DNA of 64,000 nucleotides. Origin: Cladophialophora immunda (taxonomy: Eukaryota; Ascomycota; Eurotiomycetes; Chaetothyriales; Herpotrichiellaceae). Below the pieces are notes generated by a model, which worked only from the letters and a program-made list of their open reading frames with translations, did no database searches and had not been told where the DNA came from. The position numbers and the translations under genes were made by a program. Position 1 is the stretch's first letter, and each line of letters begins with the position of its first letter. Location: NCBI RefSeq assembly GCF_000835495.1, contig NW_015622545.1, positions 806,001-870,000 on the forward strand, written 5' to 3'. Below are positions 42,135 through 53,842 of the stretch, piece by piece.

Positions 42135-43699
42135 AAAACGGAGATATTAACGATCGAGCAGAGTGCCAATGGATTCTCATTTGGCGTTCCGGGGGCTTAA
42201 AAAACTGTCTTTCATGTTTTTATGTCTGGTGATGCGACTCTGGAGGGTGTGCAAAGTCTGAAGGTCACCGCGCGATGCGGTTTGTGGAGGAAGGAAAAAC
42301 TGTAGATGAACCGCATTGATTGTTGCCGAGGTGGAGTTTGGCTGCGCAGCCGATGCTGCGGCCAGCGGTGCACAACGATATCATGCTAATCAGTTCATCA
42401 ACAAATGTCAGGAATGTGCCGAATATCCATCAAAAGAACGGCAAACGTGGAATAATTTGTTCGGCGAGCTTTCGCAGCTTGATGGCCAATCTTGGACGGT
42501 GCAAAGACTTACCTACCTCGCTCGTTGCTCGATCCTTGAAGTCCGACCTGCTTTTTCCCCCTCGCAGCTCACCGACAAGGTCGATCCCAACGCCAAAAAG
42601 GACAATGAACTCGGCCTCTTGCGCGTCCCTTTTCTGCGCAGCTTTCACACCTTATAGCCTCTCGAGGTAACACACGGGACTCTTGCATAAGAGGTTGCAC
42701 GTATTGTTCACACGCCAGCCTCTCCTGCTCCCTAGCAATCCTGCTGTCATATGCGATGACGCTGACTATCGCCTCGAGGAACGACCAGTCGACCTTTGCC
42801 GCTCGCCTCTCCCAGTCCCCTCACGCGCTCCAATCCCGGTGTTTTCATGGATCCAGCTTATTTGCTTGATTCCAAGATCATTTCGCTTGAAGGAGTAGAA
42901 TGGCTGCTCCTCCGGATCCAAATCGCCGGCAAAGGGCCCCAAGCAGCTCCAAACAAAGCCCGGAATGATCTCATTGAGTCGATTCCAGACATGAGAGGAG
43001 ACCAAGCCAGACTGATCTCCTTGGGTATCCATGCTTTTTCGTTCAAAATGAAAGATTTGAATCATGCAATCAAACAAACCCCACAACACCAAACATGCGC
43101 CAGTCCGCGCCGATCAATTTGTCACCATCAGCGCCGTGCCCCTGATGTATTTTGCGCGATTCGGCTGGTTATTTTTCGTGGTCGGTAAATTGCAGTAATA
43201 GGTATTTTGCCTCATCTAAGCTCGCGATGATCAATTCTGCGTCTCTCACAGGCCCAGTCGTCGTAAATACGTTCCATATTCTTTACAGCAGCATCCCCTC
43301 CGTGGCGGGGTGACAGGCCATCGTACGTCATTGTTTCTCTCTCTTTCCAAGCGCGACATTTCTCTCGGTGATGGATACCACTGCATACCGCTGGCTCCTC
43401 TGGTATCGTCGATATCCTGGCGTTGGATCCACGGCGATTTCGTGTCTTTCCCAATACAAATCGAGGTTCTGGAGCTGAGTTCGTCGGCACGCCCATGGAA
43501 TTCTCCTGGGCAGTGGTAACATTCGTGAGTATGAGTTGTCAGCTGCAGAATCCTAGGTTTCAGGAGGCTCTGCCAATCACCGTCGCAGAGACAGCGGATA
43601 TATGGTTCACTGTTTGCTATGGTGGCACCGTTGATTCGAGGGTGAGGGATGCGTACGTGCGTGGTGGGAGGTGCTGCACTGCATTGCTTTGTTGCTGCC
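42135..43699. other. Degenerate sequence, partly LINE-derived
   Basis: This interval should hold the endonuclease part of the LINE if the element is continuous, but I cannot identify endonuclease motifs. Minus-strand frames at 42430-42648 and 42766-43092 look weakly coding. Nothing further is supportable. Confidence 0.35.
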
Positions 43700-44983
43700 G
43701 TCTCGAGCGCCTGAGAACTCGTGACTCCCTGATGGGTTTGACTGCTAGACCAGCTGGGGCCCTTGCTCAGCCCTGCCGGTCCGTTCGCGTTGTCCGAGTT
43801 TGACGTGGGCGGTGTAGACCCGGGTTGGTTGAGCGAATTCGTTGCTGATGCTTTCTTCCAGGTGGCGTCGGCGCCAGTAGTGATTTCCGTGCTTGCTCTG
43901 CCCTCTCCACTCGTTGCCATCTCTTTCTTGTCATGCTGGGCGGGCAGCGTTTCACGTTGTATGGTCTCCTCCGCAGAGCGCGCATTCAGGCTTGAATCAT
44001 CGACCGCTCCTGACAGGACAGCCCCCCGTGATTCATGTCCACCTGCGCAGTGGCCGCACTTTTCGGGAGCACTAAATTCGAGTACCGATGTGGCCGTAGT
44101 CATAGCATCTGAGGCATTGCTTAACTCTGCACGAGCGGTCGTATAGTTGACAGTGGTGGATTAACCCTTCCCACAGGAAGCCAGCGTATATAATCGCGGC
44201 GGCCATGTCGGGTTGCGTGAACTTCGATGATTCGATCATTATGGAAGAGTTCCCGTTTGTTGATGGTTCTTTGGATCCGCTCCCTTTGATCGTTCATGTT
44301 GATTGTGTCAGCGGGGATGCCGTGCACTATCGCGCCATATATCGTCCGGATCACCTCCGCCCTTGGTCCCAGTCCTCAAGCCTCAGGCCGTATGAGTCTG
44401 TAGCTCGGTCGCCTCGTGCAGTAAATGTGTTATGACGTTGATATCGTCACTCTTGAGTTGGTGGGATATCCTCAACCTTGTGTGTTTCCCGCAGAATGTT
44501 CTTGATCTTGACTTTGAGTTGCGACGGCGAAACTTGACGAAGACGTTGCGCTAGGCCGTGGTCAAATTGACCATCACTCCTCGCCCCTTGTAGGCTGTCA
44601 GCGCAGACAAGTCGCCAATTGACAAGACAGCTTGGTGTGGTGGCCCTGCTGTCGCTGCCACTGCCGCTTGCGCCCATGAAGCCAGACGGGTTCCGTTTGG
44701 TGTCGCAGTCTGCAGTGGAGCGTTGGCGGTCTTGATTGCGCGCAGCCTTGATCGCTTTATGGTCCCTGATTTGTACTTCGCGTTGTTCTTTCAGTTGTTC
44801 GTTGAAGAACTCTTGGATTTCGGGCGCCAACTTAGTATCGGATTGTTCCTCAAGGTGCGTGGCTTGCTCTTTGATGCTGCCGGATTCAGCGCCTGCACTC
44901 GGCCACGCCGGCCCCATGGCTTCCCATAACGCGTTGATGGACTCAGGGGCCAATTGGCACATCTTTTGGGTGGTTTGGAGCAT
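43700..44983 (-). pseudogene. LINE (Tad1-like) ORF1 / Gag-like remnant
   Basis: From 44983 the minus strand reads LRQVSPSQLKVKIKNILRE (about 44540), then IRTIYGAIVHGIPADTINMN and NKRELFHNDRIIEV (about 44350-44220). A zinc-knuckle start, KCGHCAGGHESRG, follows (about 44060-44020), then a Ser/Thr-rich segment. Fungal Tad-type ORF1 proteins have this order: coiled N terminus, a VHG(V/I)P strand, then C-x2-C-x3-H-x4-C knuckles. Here the last Cys is lost and the first knuckle is not visible. Frameshifts and stops separate the pieces. It is on the same strand as, and upstream of, the RT remnant, so they are probably one element about 5.3 kb long. Confidence 0.75.
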
Positions 44984-45044
44984 TTATTTTCCGCCTTTCC
45001 AAGAATTCCGCGTTGAGCTGTGGTGTGGGTGGTCGTTTTCTCGC

Positions 45045-45300
45045 TGTAGGCATGCCGGGCGGGAAAACAAACGGTACAACCGACGTTGGTGCTGGCTGAG
45101 GCTGGCGAAAGTCCGCTTGGGGTGGCGTGCAAAATGCTGCACCCCAGCCATGCCTCCTGCCCCAGGGTCAAGTGGAGGACCCGTGGCTAGACAATCTGAT
45201 GCCAGGAAAGCAAACGGCGCGAATGGCGTTGGTACTGCTAGCCAGGACGACAACCCGACTCCCAATTCTACGCAGGCCTTCTGGCTGGGAAACTGCTGAG
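45045..45300 (+). repeat. Coding-derived dispersed repeat, two tandem copies
   Basis: Copies at about 45045-45115 and 45200-45300 lie in the opposite orientation to those at 34.8 and 63.5 kb. The plus strand of the second reads DARKANGANGVGTA then DDNPTPNSTQAFW. Between them lies GCCCCAGGGTCAAGTGG, the flank seen inverted at 34.9 and 63.6 kb. Confidence 0.75.
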
Positions 45301-45643
45301 ACCGGCGCTACCTCAGGTGCCCTACCTGGAGCCTACACTTGAATCAGGTTAACGACGTACGAGTATAGAGGGCAGGCATTTGGGATTCAGTGTTGCGGAC
45401 CTGGCTTGTAGTTGGCTGGAAGCTGGAAGCAGGAAGCATCTCAACAACGCATCCAACATGCCTTGTTAAATCGTCGGATTGGTGGAGTTTATCTGCTTGA
45501 GCTGTTGTTGGGGAAAGATTCCGGTCGATACTGAGACTGCTGGCGGTAACAACATGGTGATATTCACGTTTTTCCGTCGAGATTGAGGATAGAATGGTAA
45601 AATGGCGACAGATATTGCGACGGAAAATAGGATGCAAATAAGG

Positions 45644-45922
45644 CTAGTAGAAGACAATGCTGAATGTACACGGCCCTTCGCCAGGCTTGGGTATTTGGCC
45701 GCCGGACTTGTAGTGGTTGATCATGAATCGAATGTTTGCATCGTGGGCTGTGCCAACAGCCTCATGTACCTGGTAATCCTTGGCCATGTATTCTGACATA
45801 ACAGCCTTGTTCGCAGCTCTAGTAGTGTCTCCGTAAGTAAAGACAGCCGTCTGTCTCCCTATGGGAGTCCCTTCGCTGTAATCGACACTTGAATGATGCT
45901 CAATCACGGGCTTCAAGGTCAT
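45644..45922 (-). CDS. Second member of the small HDANIRF family, 92 aa
   Basis: ATG 45922 opens 92 codons to a stop at 45644. It contains HHSSVDYSEGT, then TAHDANIRFMINHYKSGGQI and PKPGE, nearly the same as residues 10-65 of the 33198-33728 protein, with an insertion of about 25 residues between the two blocks. The lysine-rich C-terminal half is missing; after PKPGE only nine residues remain. It is either a shorter paralogue or a truncated copy. No clear TATA box is seen. Confidence 0.5.
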   Translation of the reverse strand: MTLKPVIEHHSSVDYSEGTPIGRQTAVFTYGDTTRAANKAVMSEYMAKDYQVHEAVGTAHDANIRFMINHYKSGGQIPKPGEGPCTFSIVFY

Positions 45923-45989
45923 CCTGGATGCGAAGCCCCGTCTAGGGTACCCTGGACTTGAAACTTTTTCTCGACGCCCAGCACCCAAT

Positions 45990-46346
45990 CACTCACTCAT
46001 TCACTCGCTCACTGGCTGACTGTACTTTGTTTTGTTCTCGAAGTAGACCCATTCACTCACTCGCTTAATGTGCGGTGCAGTCCACCGCAGCCAGTCCACC
46101 GCAGTCTAGCACAATCGCCCCAGCGCAGTCTCAGCAGGGCATTCTTCGACTTGGACTTTGTTCTCGACGCAGACTCACTCACCCACTCACTCACTAACTG
46201 TGCTGTGCTGTGCTGTGTTTTGTTTCTCTTGTTGACCATGTTCACTTGATCGATCGCTCACTCGCTCGCTCGCTCGCTCGCTCTTCCATCTTGCCCGCCA
46301 CCCCTGGTGGATTCGCTGGGTCTCCGCAGATTCTCAACCGGAAGGT
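45990..46346. repeat. Low-complexity CTCA/CTCG-rich sequence
   Basis: Repeated ACTCACTC and CGCTCGCTCG tetramer runs (best at 46257-46282) alternate with CCACCGCAGTC units. A similar mix occurs at about 13540-13700. No gene is seen. Confidence 0.7.
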
Positions 46347-46425
46347 GCAGAACTCGGTGTTGGGTTGTTGTCCCAACAAGTCCCAACCTCGTTGGCGCCA
46401 TTCGCTTTCCCGGCATCAGCGGAAA
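46347..46425 (-). repeat. Coding-derived dispersed repeat copy
   Basis: CGGTGTTGGGTTGTTGTCCC then CGTTGGCGCCATTCGCTTTC. On the minus strand it reads AGKANGANEVGTCWDNNPTP. Confidence 0.75.
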
Positions 46426-46589
46426 TGAGAGCCAGGGACATGGTTCAAACTCCAGGAGTGCCCTTCTTGCCTGCCCTGGCTGTCCTGACTTCCCTGGACT
46501 GCCCTGGACTGCCTTCTCCCTGTGCCTTCTGGTCTGCGCTGGACTGCCCTCGAGTGTATTGGAGTGTTTGGTCGACCAACTCTTTGGCT

Positions 46590-46790
46590 TTTGGGAAAAG
46601 GTTGCACCCCCTCACTGCCTTGTTGAAGCATCTTGTGGATCTACATCTCGTCTGTCTTACGGACCTTGTATCTCGTTTTTGATCTTGTAGCCAACGTGAC
46701 GGCGTACTTATGTGCTTGCCAGAATTGAATTCCGTGGGCCGAGGCGTGAGCTCCCTTCTGACCCTGCTTAAGGGCATGTAGTCGTGGATG
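46590..46790 (-). repeat. Composite dispersed repeat, short inverted copy
   Basis: TCACTGCCTTGTTGAAGCAT, ATCTACATCTCGTCTGTC, TTGTATCTCG and GAATTGAATTCCGTGGGC follow in this order, the reverse complement of the usual arrangement. Confidence 0.75.
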
Positions 46791-47929
46791 TATCCACGCC
46801 CGATCGTGCTGATGCTCGCGGCTCTTTGGGGATGTCTAAATCGTGCTTAGTAGGGTTTCGAAGATGTGCCCAGGAGGGCGTGATGCCGGTTCCCAGCTCC
46901 GCGGGCCCGTCCGGTAGAAGGAGAACTATAGATTCTCGGGCCGGCACCTCACACCGACGAGCATTGCAAAGGCAGACGGAGAGGTCGTGGTCAGACTCTT
47001 AGCAGCAGCCGTAGGGGCCTGCGTACGCATCTGGAACGGGATTCGATACTCGTACGTAGTGAAGGGATGATTGGGAGGGGGCTTCTGGTTGGAGAGCCTC
47101 GGGCTCGAGCCCATTGGCTTTGCATAAGGTCGACAACTACCCTTGGATAGACTCGGCTACTGTCAGGCACGCATTCTGGGTATCGAATCAGCTTTGATAA
47201 ATGCAATATGGGACCCTGGGTATACCTGAAGGAGGTAAGGAGGCGATAGAGAGTCGACGCAGGGGGTGGCCTGCGCTGGACGCAAGGGCTGGGACATTTG
47301 TCCAGGGCCGGGAATGGGACCCTGCGCCCTCGGTGTACACAACCAGGCGGAGAGAAGGCTGTTATGGCACTGGAACAGCTGGCAAAGACAGCTAGCAGGG
47401 ACGGCCATGTCATTTGGGAGGGGAGCATCTAATCCGCTGGGTGCATATTACCCGCCCAGCTTGCGGATCTACCATTCCACACTTTCTTCTCCTTCCTAGC
47501 ATCGACTGCCACGGAAGGCACGCAGCTAAGGGGCTTGGCACCGCACGATAGACAGCTGTTCAGCGGCATTTGTTCCTCCTAGGACAATCCATCAATCAAT
47601 TTCATTACCTACGCTTCCTTGCCCATTGACCAGCCCCCCCCCCCCCCCCGCCATAACCTCCATCCTCGACCATCAGAGACCGTGTCTGTCTGTCGTGTGT
47701 TGGACCCTCTTTGAAGCTACATCTCCACTCTGTCTTGAATCAATTGCCCCCTTCCGGCTTTGCCCTGTCCGGTTGAGCACCTCAATCGACAAGTGTGAGC
47801 TCAGCCTTGTGGTGAGGAGGGTCTATCGTGTTCGTGACTTGTGGCCAGCTCGTGGTCGTCGTGCCTGCAAGAGCCAAAATCAGCAAGTCTGAGGAGCTAA
47901 GCAAGCACTTGGCCCCGGTGAGTGCCATC
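46791..47929. other. No gene seen
   Basis: Short ORFs without motifs. A 16-C run lies at 47634-47649. Confidence 0.45.
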
Positions 47930-48190
47930 CTGTCGACACCCCTTCTGCATCTGTGGCCAAACCAAGTCTGACATGATGCCCGCAGGACTATCCGAACAAC
48001 GAGATTGCCCTGCCTCAGCCTCGAAACATCGATGACTTGCAACATCTACAACGAGGCAACATCTGCAACGAGGAAGACCATCTGGCTCGAGATTATCCTG
48101 CCCCAAAAGGCGACTTGCCGAACTACGTTGACGAAGACCATCTGACTCGAGATCTGGCTCGAGACTGTCCCAGCCTCAGCCTCGAAAGAC
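47930..48190 (+). pseudogene. CCHC zinc-knuckle (Gis2/CNBP-like) remnant
   Basis: A frame reads CNEEDHLARDYPAPKGDLPN, then EDHLTRDLARDCPSLS. Gis2/CNBP-type nucleic-acid-binding proteins repeat C..C.EEGHLARDCP knuckles. Here the repeat rhythm and the HLARD segments remain, but Gly is changed to Asp and most cysteines are lost. A GAAGACCATCTGGCTCGAGA-type unit occurs twice at the DNA level. It is a decayed fragment and cannot form intact knuckles. Confidence 0.5.
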
Positions 48191-48309
48191 GACTTGTAAT
48201 ATCTACTACGAGGAACGCCATCTGCACAGCAACGAGAAAACGCTATCTAGCTCGCGTGAGTCTCCATTCTCTCTTAGGACCTTGGCTGTCCGTTCTGCTG
48301 ATGTACCCC

Positions 48310-48545
48310 ACAGCTGCAAACGATGCCCACCATTCAATCGGCCAGTCGTCCCACGAACCACAGTAGAGATTGTTCAGATATACAGAACGAACTGTGAAAG
48401 AGATGGATACTTGATGGATACTTGACCCTAGGGCAAATATACACAAAAAACTGCGAAAGAGATAGATGCTTGATGGATACTTACAAGCCCTTGAGGCATA
48501 CAGAATGGACTGTGAAAGAGATGGATACTTGACCCTGAGGCATCC
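48310..48545 (+). repeat. Duplicated block with a 60-bp tandem unit
   Basis: A block at 48310-48430 recurs diverged at about 50580-50730 (shared text: ACGATG.CCACCATTC, GTC.TCCCACGA.CCACAG, GAGATGGATACTTGA). At 48380-48545 a unit of about 60 bp (CAGAA.GAACTGTGAAAGAGA, GGATACTTGACCCT) is present three times in tandem. Confidence 0.75.
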
Positions 48546-50060
48546 TGGTTTCCATTCAAGCATCGTCCAGACCGTCGACACACCACCACCTCGACAAACG
48601 GCTGGACACCGAACGAGACCGGACGAGGCTGGCTAGATCAGATCTTGCTCCCTCCAATGACGACAGAGGCGACTGATCTATGCCAGGCCAGTCAGTATTG
48701 CCGTCAGATCAGACGTCGGGCAGCGGGCTCGCCTCATCAAGCAAAATACGTCACTATCAACAACATCCACCCCATTGACGAGGCCTATACCATCTCGATC
48801 TTGATGTTCGTGTCGGTCTTGAAACCAGCCGTAATGGTATGAACTCTCCTCCCTGGTGCCAACCCTAGCTAACTCCTGGAGATATCTCAGCAAACCGTTG
48901 GGTTTCTGAAGACGACATCACCGACTCCACCCTGGCCGTCGAAGAGCCAGCCATGTGTGACCCTCCAATTCCGATATTATTGCCCTGGTTATCCTCCCAC
49001 TTAAGCGCTGCGGAGGATTGTCTTCTTCCTGTGTGACCATTGACGGCGCTAGCCACTTTCGACGGCATGTTCGAGAGAGCCTGATCGATGCCATGCCGGA
49101 GCTGTTTACACTCCTGGCGCCTGCTGTTGCAATACGGGACAGCTGACCTGGAAGGTGACTACAGACTCAAGCACCTACCTGGCGACTCCATCTACCGCCG
49201 CCGCCGCAGCATCAATCGACAGAAGACACAGTTATATAACATCTGCCGCCTCAAGATGGGAGTTCTATAGTGAATGCGGCGTTCAATGCATGATGCGGAT
49301 GGGGAGGGACGTGGATAAGGACGGAGCGAAGTACTTTGGGAGGCCGTGGCTCGGTTCAGCCTTGCTACGGTTTTCCATAAGTCCCAATGCGTCCTCCACC
49401 GGTACATACTACTTGACGACGACGACGATAACGACGACTCCTCGATGGTACCCCAGCGGACGCTCACAACACCCCCATACCGCCCGAGGCCCTTCGTGTT
49501 ACTTCGCAGAACGTTGTCGATGAAAGAGCGAGCGACGCCCATTCGGCAACCAAGCCGACAACCCGCCGACTCCCACGCCCACGGCTGACGCCCACGCCCA
49601 AGTCGAGGGAGTTGATTTCCGACAACTCGCCGGCGCTCGACGGCACCTCCAGGATTTAAACGTTGGGCACTCGCCGACCACTTGCCTTACAACAACTTGA
49701 GGCGTTGTCAGCATTCCGTGGGCAGTGGCTTGGCCACTCCACTTGAACTTTTGTCCGGGGGGAGGAGGGGGGAGGAGACCTTGGGCCGTTGTGCACACTT
49801 GCATACACCCATGCAAATGTCCAAACTGGCGAATCTTCAAAATTGCGAACACTTTGCACACTTGCAACTCTCCAAACCCGCTCACTTGCTCTCTTGCTCT
49901 CTTGTTCTGCAATCACGTATCCCAGTCAGCCATGTTTTTCTCGTCCCGCCCGCCCTTTCCAGCCCCACGGCCACACGAAATGCCCCCTCTATCTCGAGCC
50001 TGAAAGAGCTGGCCGGCTCCATTCCAGCGCGTCCTCTCCAATCAGCCACCTATCAACGGC
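48546..50060. other. No intact gene
   Basis: A minus-strand ORF with ATG 49068 (MPSKVASAVNGHTGRRQ onward, 67 codons) has plausible composition but no other support. A copy of the GTGGGCAGTGGCTTGGCCAC repeat lies at about 49715-49745. Nothing else is supportable. Confidence 0.4.
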
Positions 50061-50420
50061 TTATCTAACGTTTTCGAAGAAGCTAGGGCTAGCCAGCCCA
50101 AGAACCACCCTTTTGCCCCTCCTTTCGGCTCGCCGCATCTCCTTTTTCGTCACCTTGCCCCTGTCGCCGATGGCTGCGTTGGATGCTTGACAGCAAAAGT
50201 CCCCGAAACACAGATGATCGGTGGAACAAGCCCCCCTCCCGCTCTCGTTCACTTCGGAAAGTAATGGCTCAATCTCCATGCATCTTCCCAGCTCATCACC
50301 TACTGGACATTCAACCGCATTGCTTGGAGTCCCTTCGAGAAACAAATCGTTTGTCTGATCTTTGAGCCTTTCTGAATCCTCGGGCGAGTTGCAAAATGGG
50401 AAGCGTGGACATCCACCCAT
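50061..50420 (-). CDS. Hypothetical ORF, 119 aa
   Basis: ATG 50420 opens 119 codons with an even amino-acid composition. There are six Cys in the first 80 residues and a basic C-terminal segment (KVTKKEMRRAERRGKRVV). No domain, promoter or splice signal is recognised, and it may be chance or a decayed exon. Confidence 0.22.
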   Translation of the reverse strand: MGGCPRFPFCNSPEDSERLKDQTNDLFLEGTPSNAVECPVGDELGRCMEIEPLLSEVNESGRGACSTDHLCFGDFCCQASNAAIGDRGKVTKKEMRRAERRGKRVVLGLASPSFFENVR

Positions 50421-50579
50421 TTCAGTGTCAGACTCGACAACCGTCTCCTGCCTACACAGGACTGAGCCTCAATGCCCTCCTGCGTTTCCAGATTCCAGGA
50501 AATTCAAGACAATCCAGAACCCTCGACGCAGCTCCAGCATCGGATGCTTCCCCGTTTTGACTGGTCCACCACCGCAGTC

Positions 50580-50730
50580 GCAGCTGCGAACGATGTCCAC
50601 CATTCCACCCTTGTCCGTCGACCATACAGCACTCAATCGGCCGAGTCATCCCACGAGCCACAGCAGAGATTGTCAAGTATACAGGAGGAATTGTTGAAAA
50701 GATGGATACTTGACCTGAGGCAAGAGGATA
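50580..50730 (+). repeat. Partner of the 48310-48430 block
   Basis: This is a diverged direct copy of 48310-48430 with an extra ACCCTTGTCCGTCGACCATA segment near its start and a single unit of the 60-bp tandem repeat. Confidence 0.75.
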
Positions 50731-50810
50731 CGCTCCCATCTCTTCTACTGTGCGAGATCTCGCTGGTGAAAGTAGCAAGGTCAAGAGTGGCGCTAAACGC
50801 GTCGGGAACA

Positions 50811-51795
50811 ACTGGCTCTAAGTGCCGCTTTCCGCACGGATTCATGTGGAAATGCCATCAGAACAACATCGTGGATTGCAATAGAACGTTTCCTGTCAAG
50901 CAGACTGGCAACAGGCGAGGATGTGGAGCTATCTACCCCTAGACCAAGGCGAATGCATGAGAGTTGTACCAGAGTTGGCCAAGGGCATCAACCACCAGTT
51001 GCACATGCCGACAGATCTCTTGCAAGCAATGCGACGAAGGTCTCAGCATCGCCAATATCAAGTCTGGCAGGAAGGCTCGTGGGTATTGTTCCGTGGAATC
51101 CACGGCATACTATTCGATCTCTGCTGGTCCTCAAGGACGCCGCAATCGCTCAGACCACGCCACGAACACCGCCTTTTCGCGAGCGAGAAAGCCCTTGAGG
51201 ATATTGTTTCTTCTACGCCAGTTAAGAGGCGAAGGTATCACGATTCGACGGACAGGGCTCGACCACAGGGAACGATCTCAAGACCACTGCAGGATTCCCG
51301 GCAGAACTCCATCAAAGCTCTTCGAAATGCCTCTTCGCTGGAAGGCGTGGACACATATCTTTACTCGAAAATCAGCCGAGATTGTGCTTCTGGCTCCTTG
51401 TGCATCTTTCCAGTTCGACTCGTCTGCGCCATCGTTCAAAGAGGGCTTTGTTGGAAACCGGGACTGCCCGTGGCGGGTCAGCGGTTCCTTGAAACAACCG
51501 GCCATTGAGGATGCTTTCTTTCAGTCACCTGAAGGATCATCATCTGCAAGAGAGCAAGGCTTCGGCATCGATTTGCGCGATCAGAACGCTGCTTTGTCTG
51601 AACAGCAAGGCGTCGCACACGCAACCTCGGTTTCGACGTTCGCTACTCGAGCGTTGTACGGAACAAATACCAAGGCTGAAGCGACTGTTTGAGAGGATCC
51701 TCGAGGCGACGATGAGGGTCCCTCCGCCTCGTGGGCCTGCATTCGACGCAGTCTTCGACTGGTGGCCCAGGTCGTCATATCCTTCATTACCATAG
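50811..51795 (+). other. Coding-like interval, gene not resolved
   Basis: Two long plus-strand frames overlap: 50921-51508 (ATG start, 195 codons) and 50964-51692 (242 codons). The second has clustered cysteines (TSCTCRQISCKQCDEG) and later a normal-looking stretch (SSAPSFKEGFVGNRDCPWRV). Codon composition does not clearly favour either, and I find no domain or clean introns. Confidence 0.3.
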
Positions 51796-52455
51796 GTATG
51801 AGAGTGGAGCTCTAATATAAAATCCAAAAAGAGTCGTTCCTTGGTGGTCTGCGAATTCCAGCCGAATCGACAAGACCGCTCGAGAAGCTCGATCGTCTGC
51901 GGTGGGACAGTCAACAGAATGTCTCGGCAAATCGCTCGTTTGAAGGCCCAGCCAGATCGATCGAAGGACCAGAGGCAAATGGGCAAGGCAATCGACGCCC
52001 AAGAGACCTTTTCCAGCATCGAGAGGATCCCGACGGCCAAAGAGGCATTGGCGACCGTGCTGCAAAACAGGAATGCCGCAATACGGGAATGGAGTGGCTA
52101 CGCCCACGCCCAAGCCCACGGAATTCAAGTCCGACAAGCACGCAATCCAGTTAGCTGCAAGACATGCGAGCTGCAAGATACGCAAGACAGACTCTGTGAG
52201 TGAACTTGGGGTGTGTGAAGTCGAGTCAGTGAGTGTGCGATATGCCAGTCTTTCTGGCCAGTCATCTCCCAGATCCGGACCTATCTCCTTGCCGATGATC
52301 AACGCCGCAGTCACATGGGGACCGTTCTTGCGCGTAGACAAGTTGCAGACCACGGGCTGGGGTTGCCACACTCGTCGTGCCTCCATGTAGCTCGGTAGTA
52401 CGTTCGATAATAAGAAGTGTTTTGCTTCCGCCCATGCAGTAGCAAGGTCATCCAT
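51796..52455 (-). other. Possible decayed gene start with a repeat inserted
   Basis: ATG 52455 begins MDDLATAWAEAKHFLLSNVL and reads plausibly for about 75 residues (VTAALIIGKEIGPDLGDDW). The frame then enters the composite repeat at about 52240-52085, suggesting that the repeat interrupted a coding region. Confidence 0.3.
52085..52240 (+). repeat. Composite dispersed repeat, short copy
   Basis: GGCTACGCCCACGCCCAAG, CGGAATTCAAGTCCGACAAG, GAGCTGCAAGATACGCAAGA, then GTGTGAAGTCGAGTCAGTG, the same block order as at 24.4-25.6 kb. Confidence 0.8.
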
Positions 52456-53842
52456 TTTCTCCGTGGCTCAGCTTTCTTCCCGACCTTAGAGGTAGCTTGT
52501 CGCTTGTATCGAAATGATAGAGAGGGTACGGAGGTACCCACCGTGAGCCCACTGTTGGACTTCTGCTCTTGAAGCTTTCCGCTTACTGACGGGCTTGCTT
52601 CTATTGCGAGGCTTTTCTTTTCGTATTTTTCGCTCCGGTCTCGAGTATTGGCGAGGGGAGCACAAGACGAAGCTGATCCTTTCTCTTTTCTGTCACCCAG
52701 GCAGGGCTGAAGTGGCACCGACGAGCGACCAGCAACCAGCATTGAAGCCACCATTTGGAAGTGCGAATTCGCCGTATCGAACAGTGACAAGCTGTTGGGA
52801 CACCATCGAAGGTATCACGACTTCCTTGGCTCCTCCCTTTCGTGCTTCCAGATAGCCCGGCCGCTGGTCGCTCTGAGGCGGCCATATTCATGAAAGCATC
52901 CAGAGGGATTCATTCCAGGTGAAGACACAAACGTCCGCGGTCCTAGTTAATGTGCACGGTGAAGTATGGCGAGGTTTCGAGGCTGTTTCGAGAATTCCGG
53001 AGGGGAGGAAGGCTTTCGAGTCTCGTATCGTATCCTTCTCGGCCTGTCGTTGCTGTGCGGAACCTTTAGGTAGAGCAGGGCATATCAGAGCAGCGTAGAG
53101 TGGGCAGGTAGAGCAGAGCCGGGCAACCTGCCCATATCAAGGCTGTGGACCCACTTGAAATTAATTCATGAATAAGGATTAAACTAGACAACATTTCTCT
53201 CAAATACGCAAAGACCCCCACACCGACTGTGTAGACCTTGCCACCCGGGCCGGGGTTGGACATTGGAAGAGGCATCAGTTCGAATGGGCGAAATGTAGCG
53301 ATTCGGGATCCTTCCAGGTCCTGATCGGAGCAAACTACAAGCGGTAGCAGGCGTCAGGACCTCGATTGCACAATCCCTAACCGAAGTATCCCCCGCAATC
53401 TAGGTCTTGACAGGTTCAAACTAACGCCGTGTTAGCAGGCATCAAGACTTGTAAACAGTCTGAACGGTAAACCACACATCTCACACACAGTAGGAACGGA
53501 AAAACCAACCCTCGCAAGGGGGCGAGTTTCGCTACCACAGACCGAGCGTTCAGCGCTCTGTGGAAAGTTTTTGCACTTTTTTCCGACCGGGTTTTTGTGA
53601 TTTTTGGTCGTGCGTTCCGCCAAGGTATCTCAGAGGCACGATCTCCGACACATACCTGGACACACTTCCAATGATGGACCCCAATTAGGAAGCTCGGCCC
53701 ACAATAACACACCTCCAGCCAATCAGGTTACAGAGCTCTGATTCTTGGCAACGTTATTTGCACAGCCTCGACCACATTTGAACAATTCCATCTCAGTCAC
53801 ATAGCCGAAGTCCAGGGACAAACATCAGCAGAGAGGCGTCAC
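52456..53842. other. No intact gene
   Basis: A minus-strand ATG at 53275 opens MPLPMSNPGPGGKVYTVGVG, which looks like a real N terminus, but the frame becomes repeat-like after 30 residues. Nothing else is supportable. Confidence 0.4.

Noticed and set aside
53401..53640. Possible structured RNA or tRNA-like sequence
   Set aside because: I looked for tRNA box B (GGTTCGANTCC) paired with box A throughout the window and found no convincing pair. This stretch has short hairpins only.
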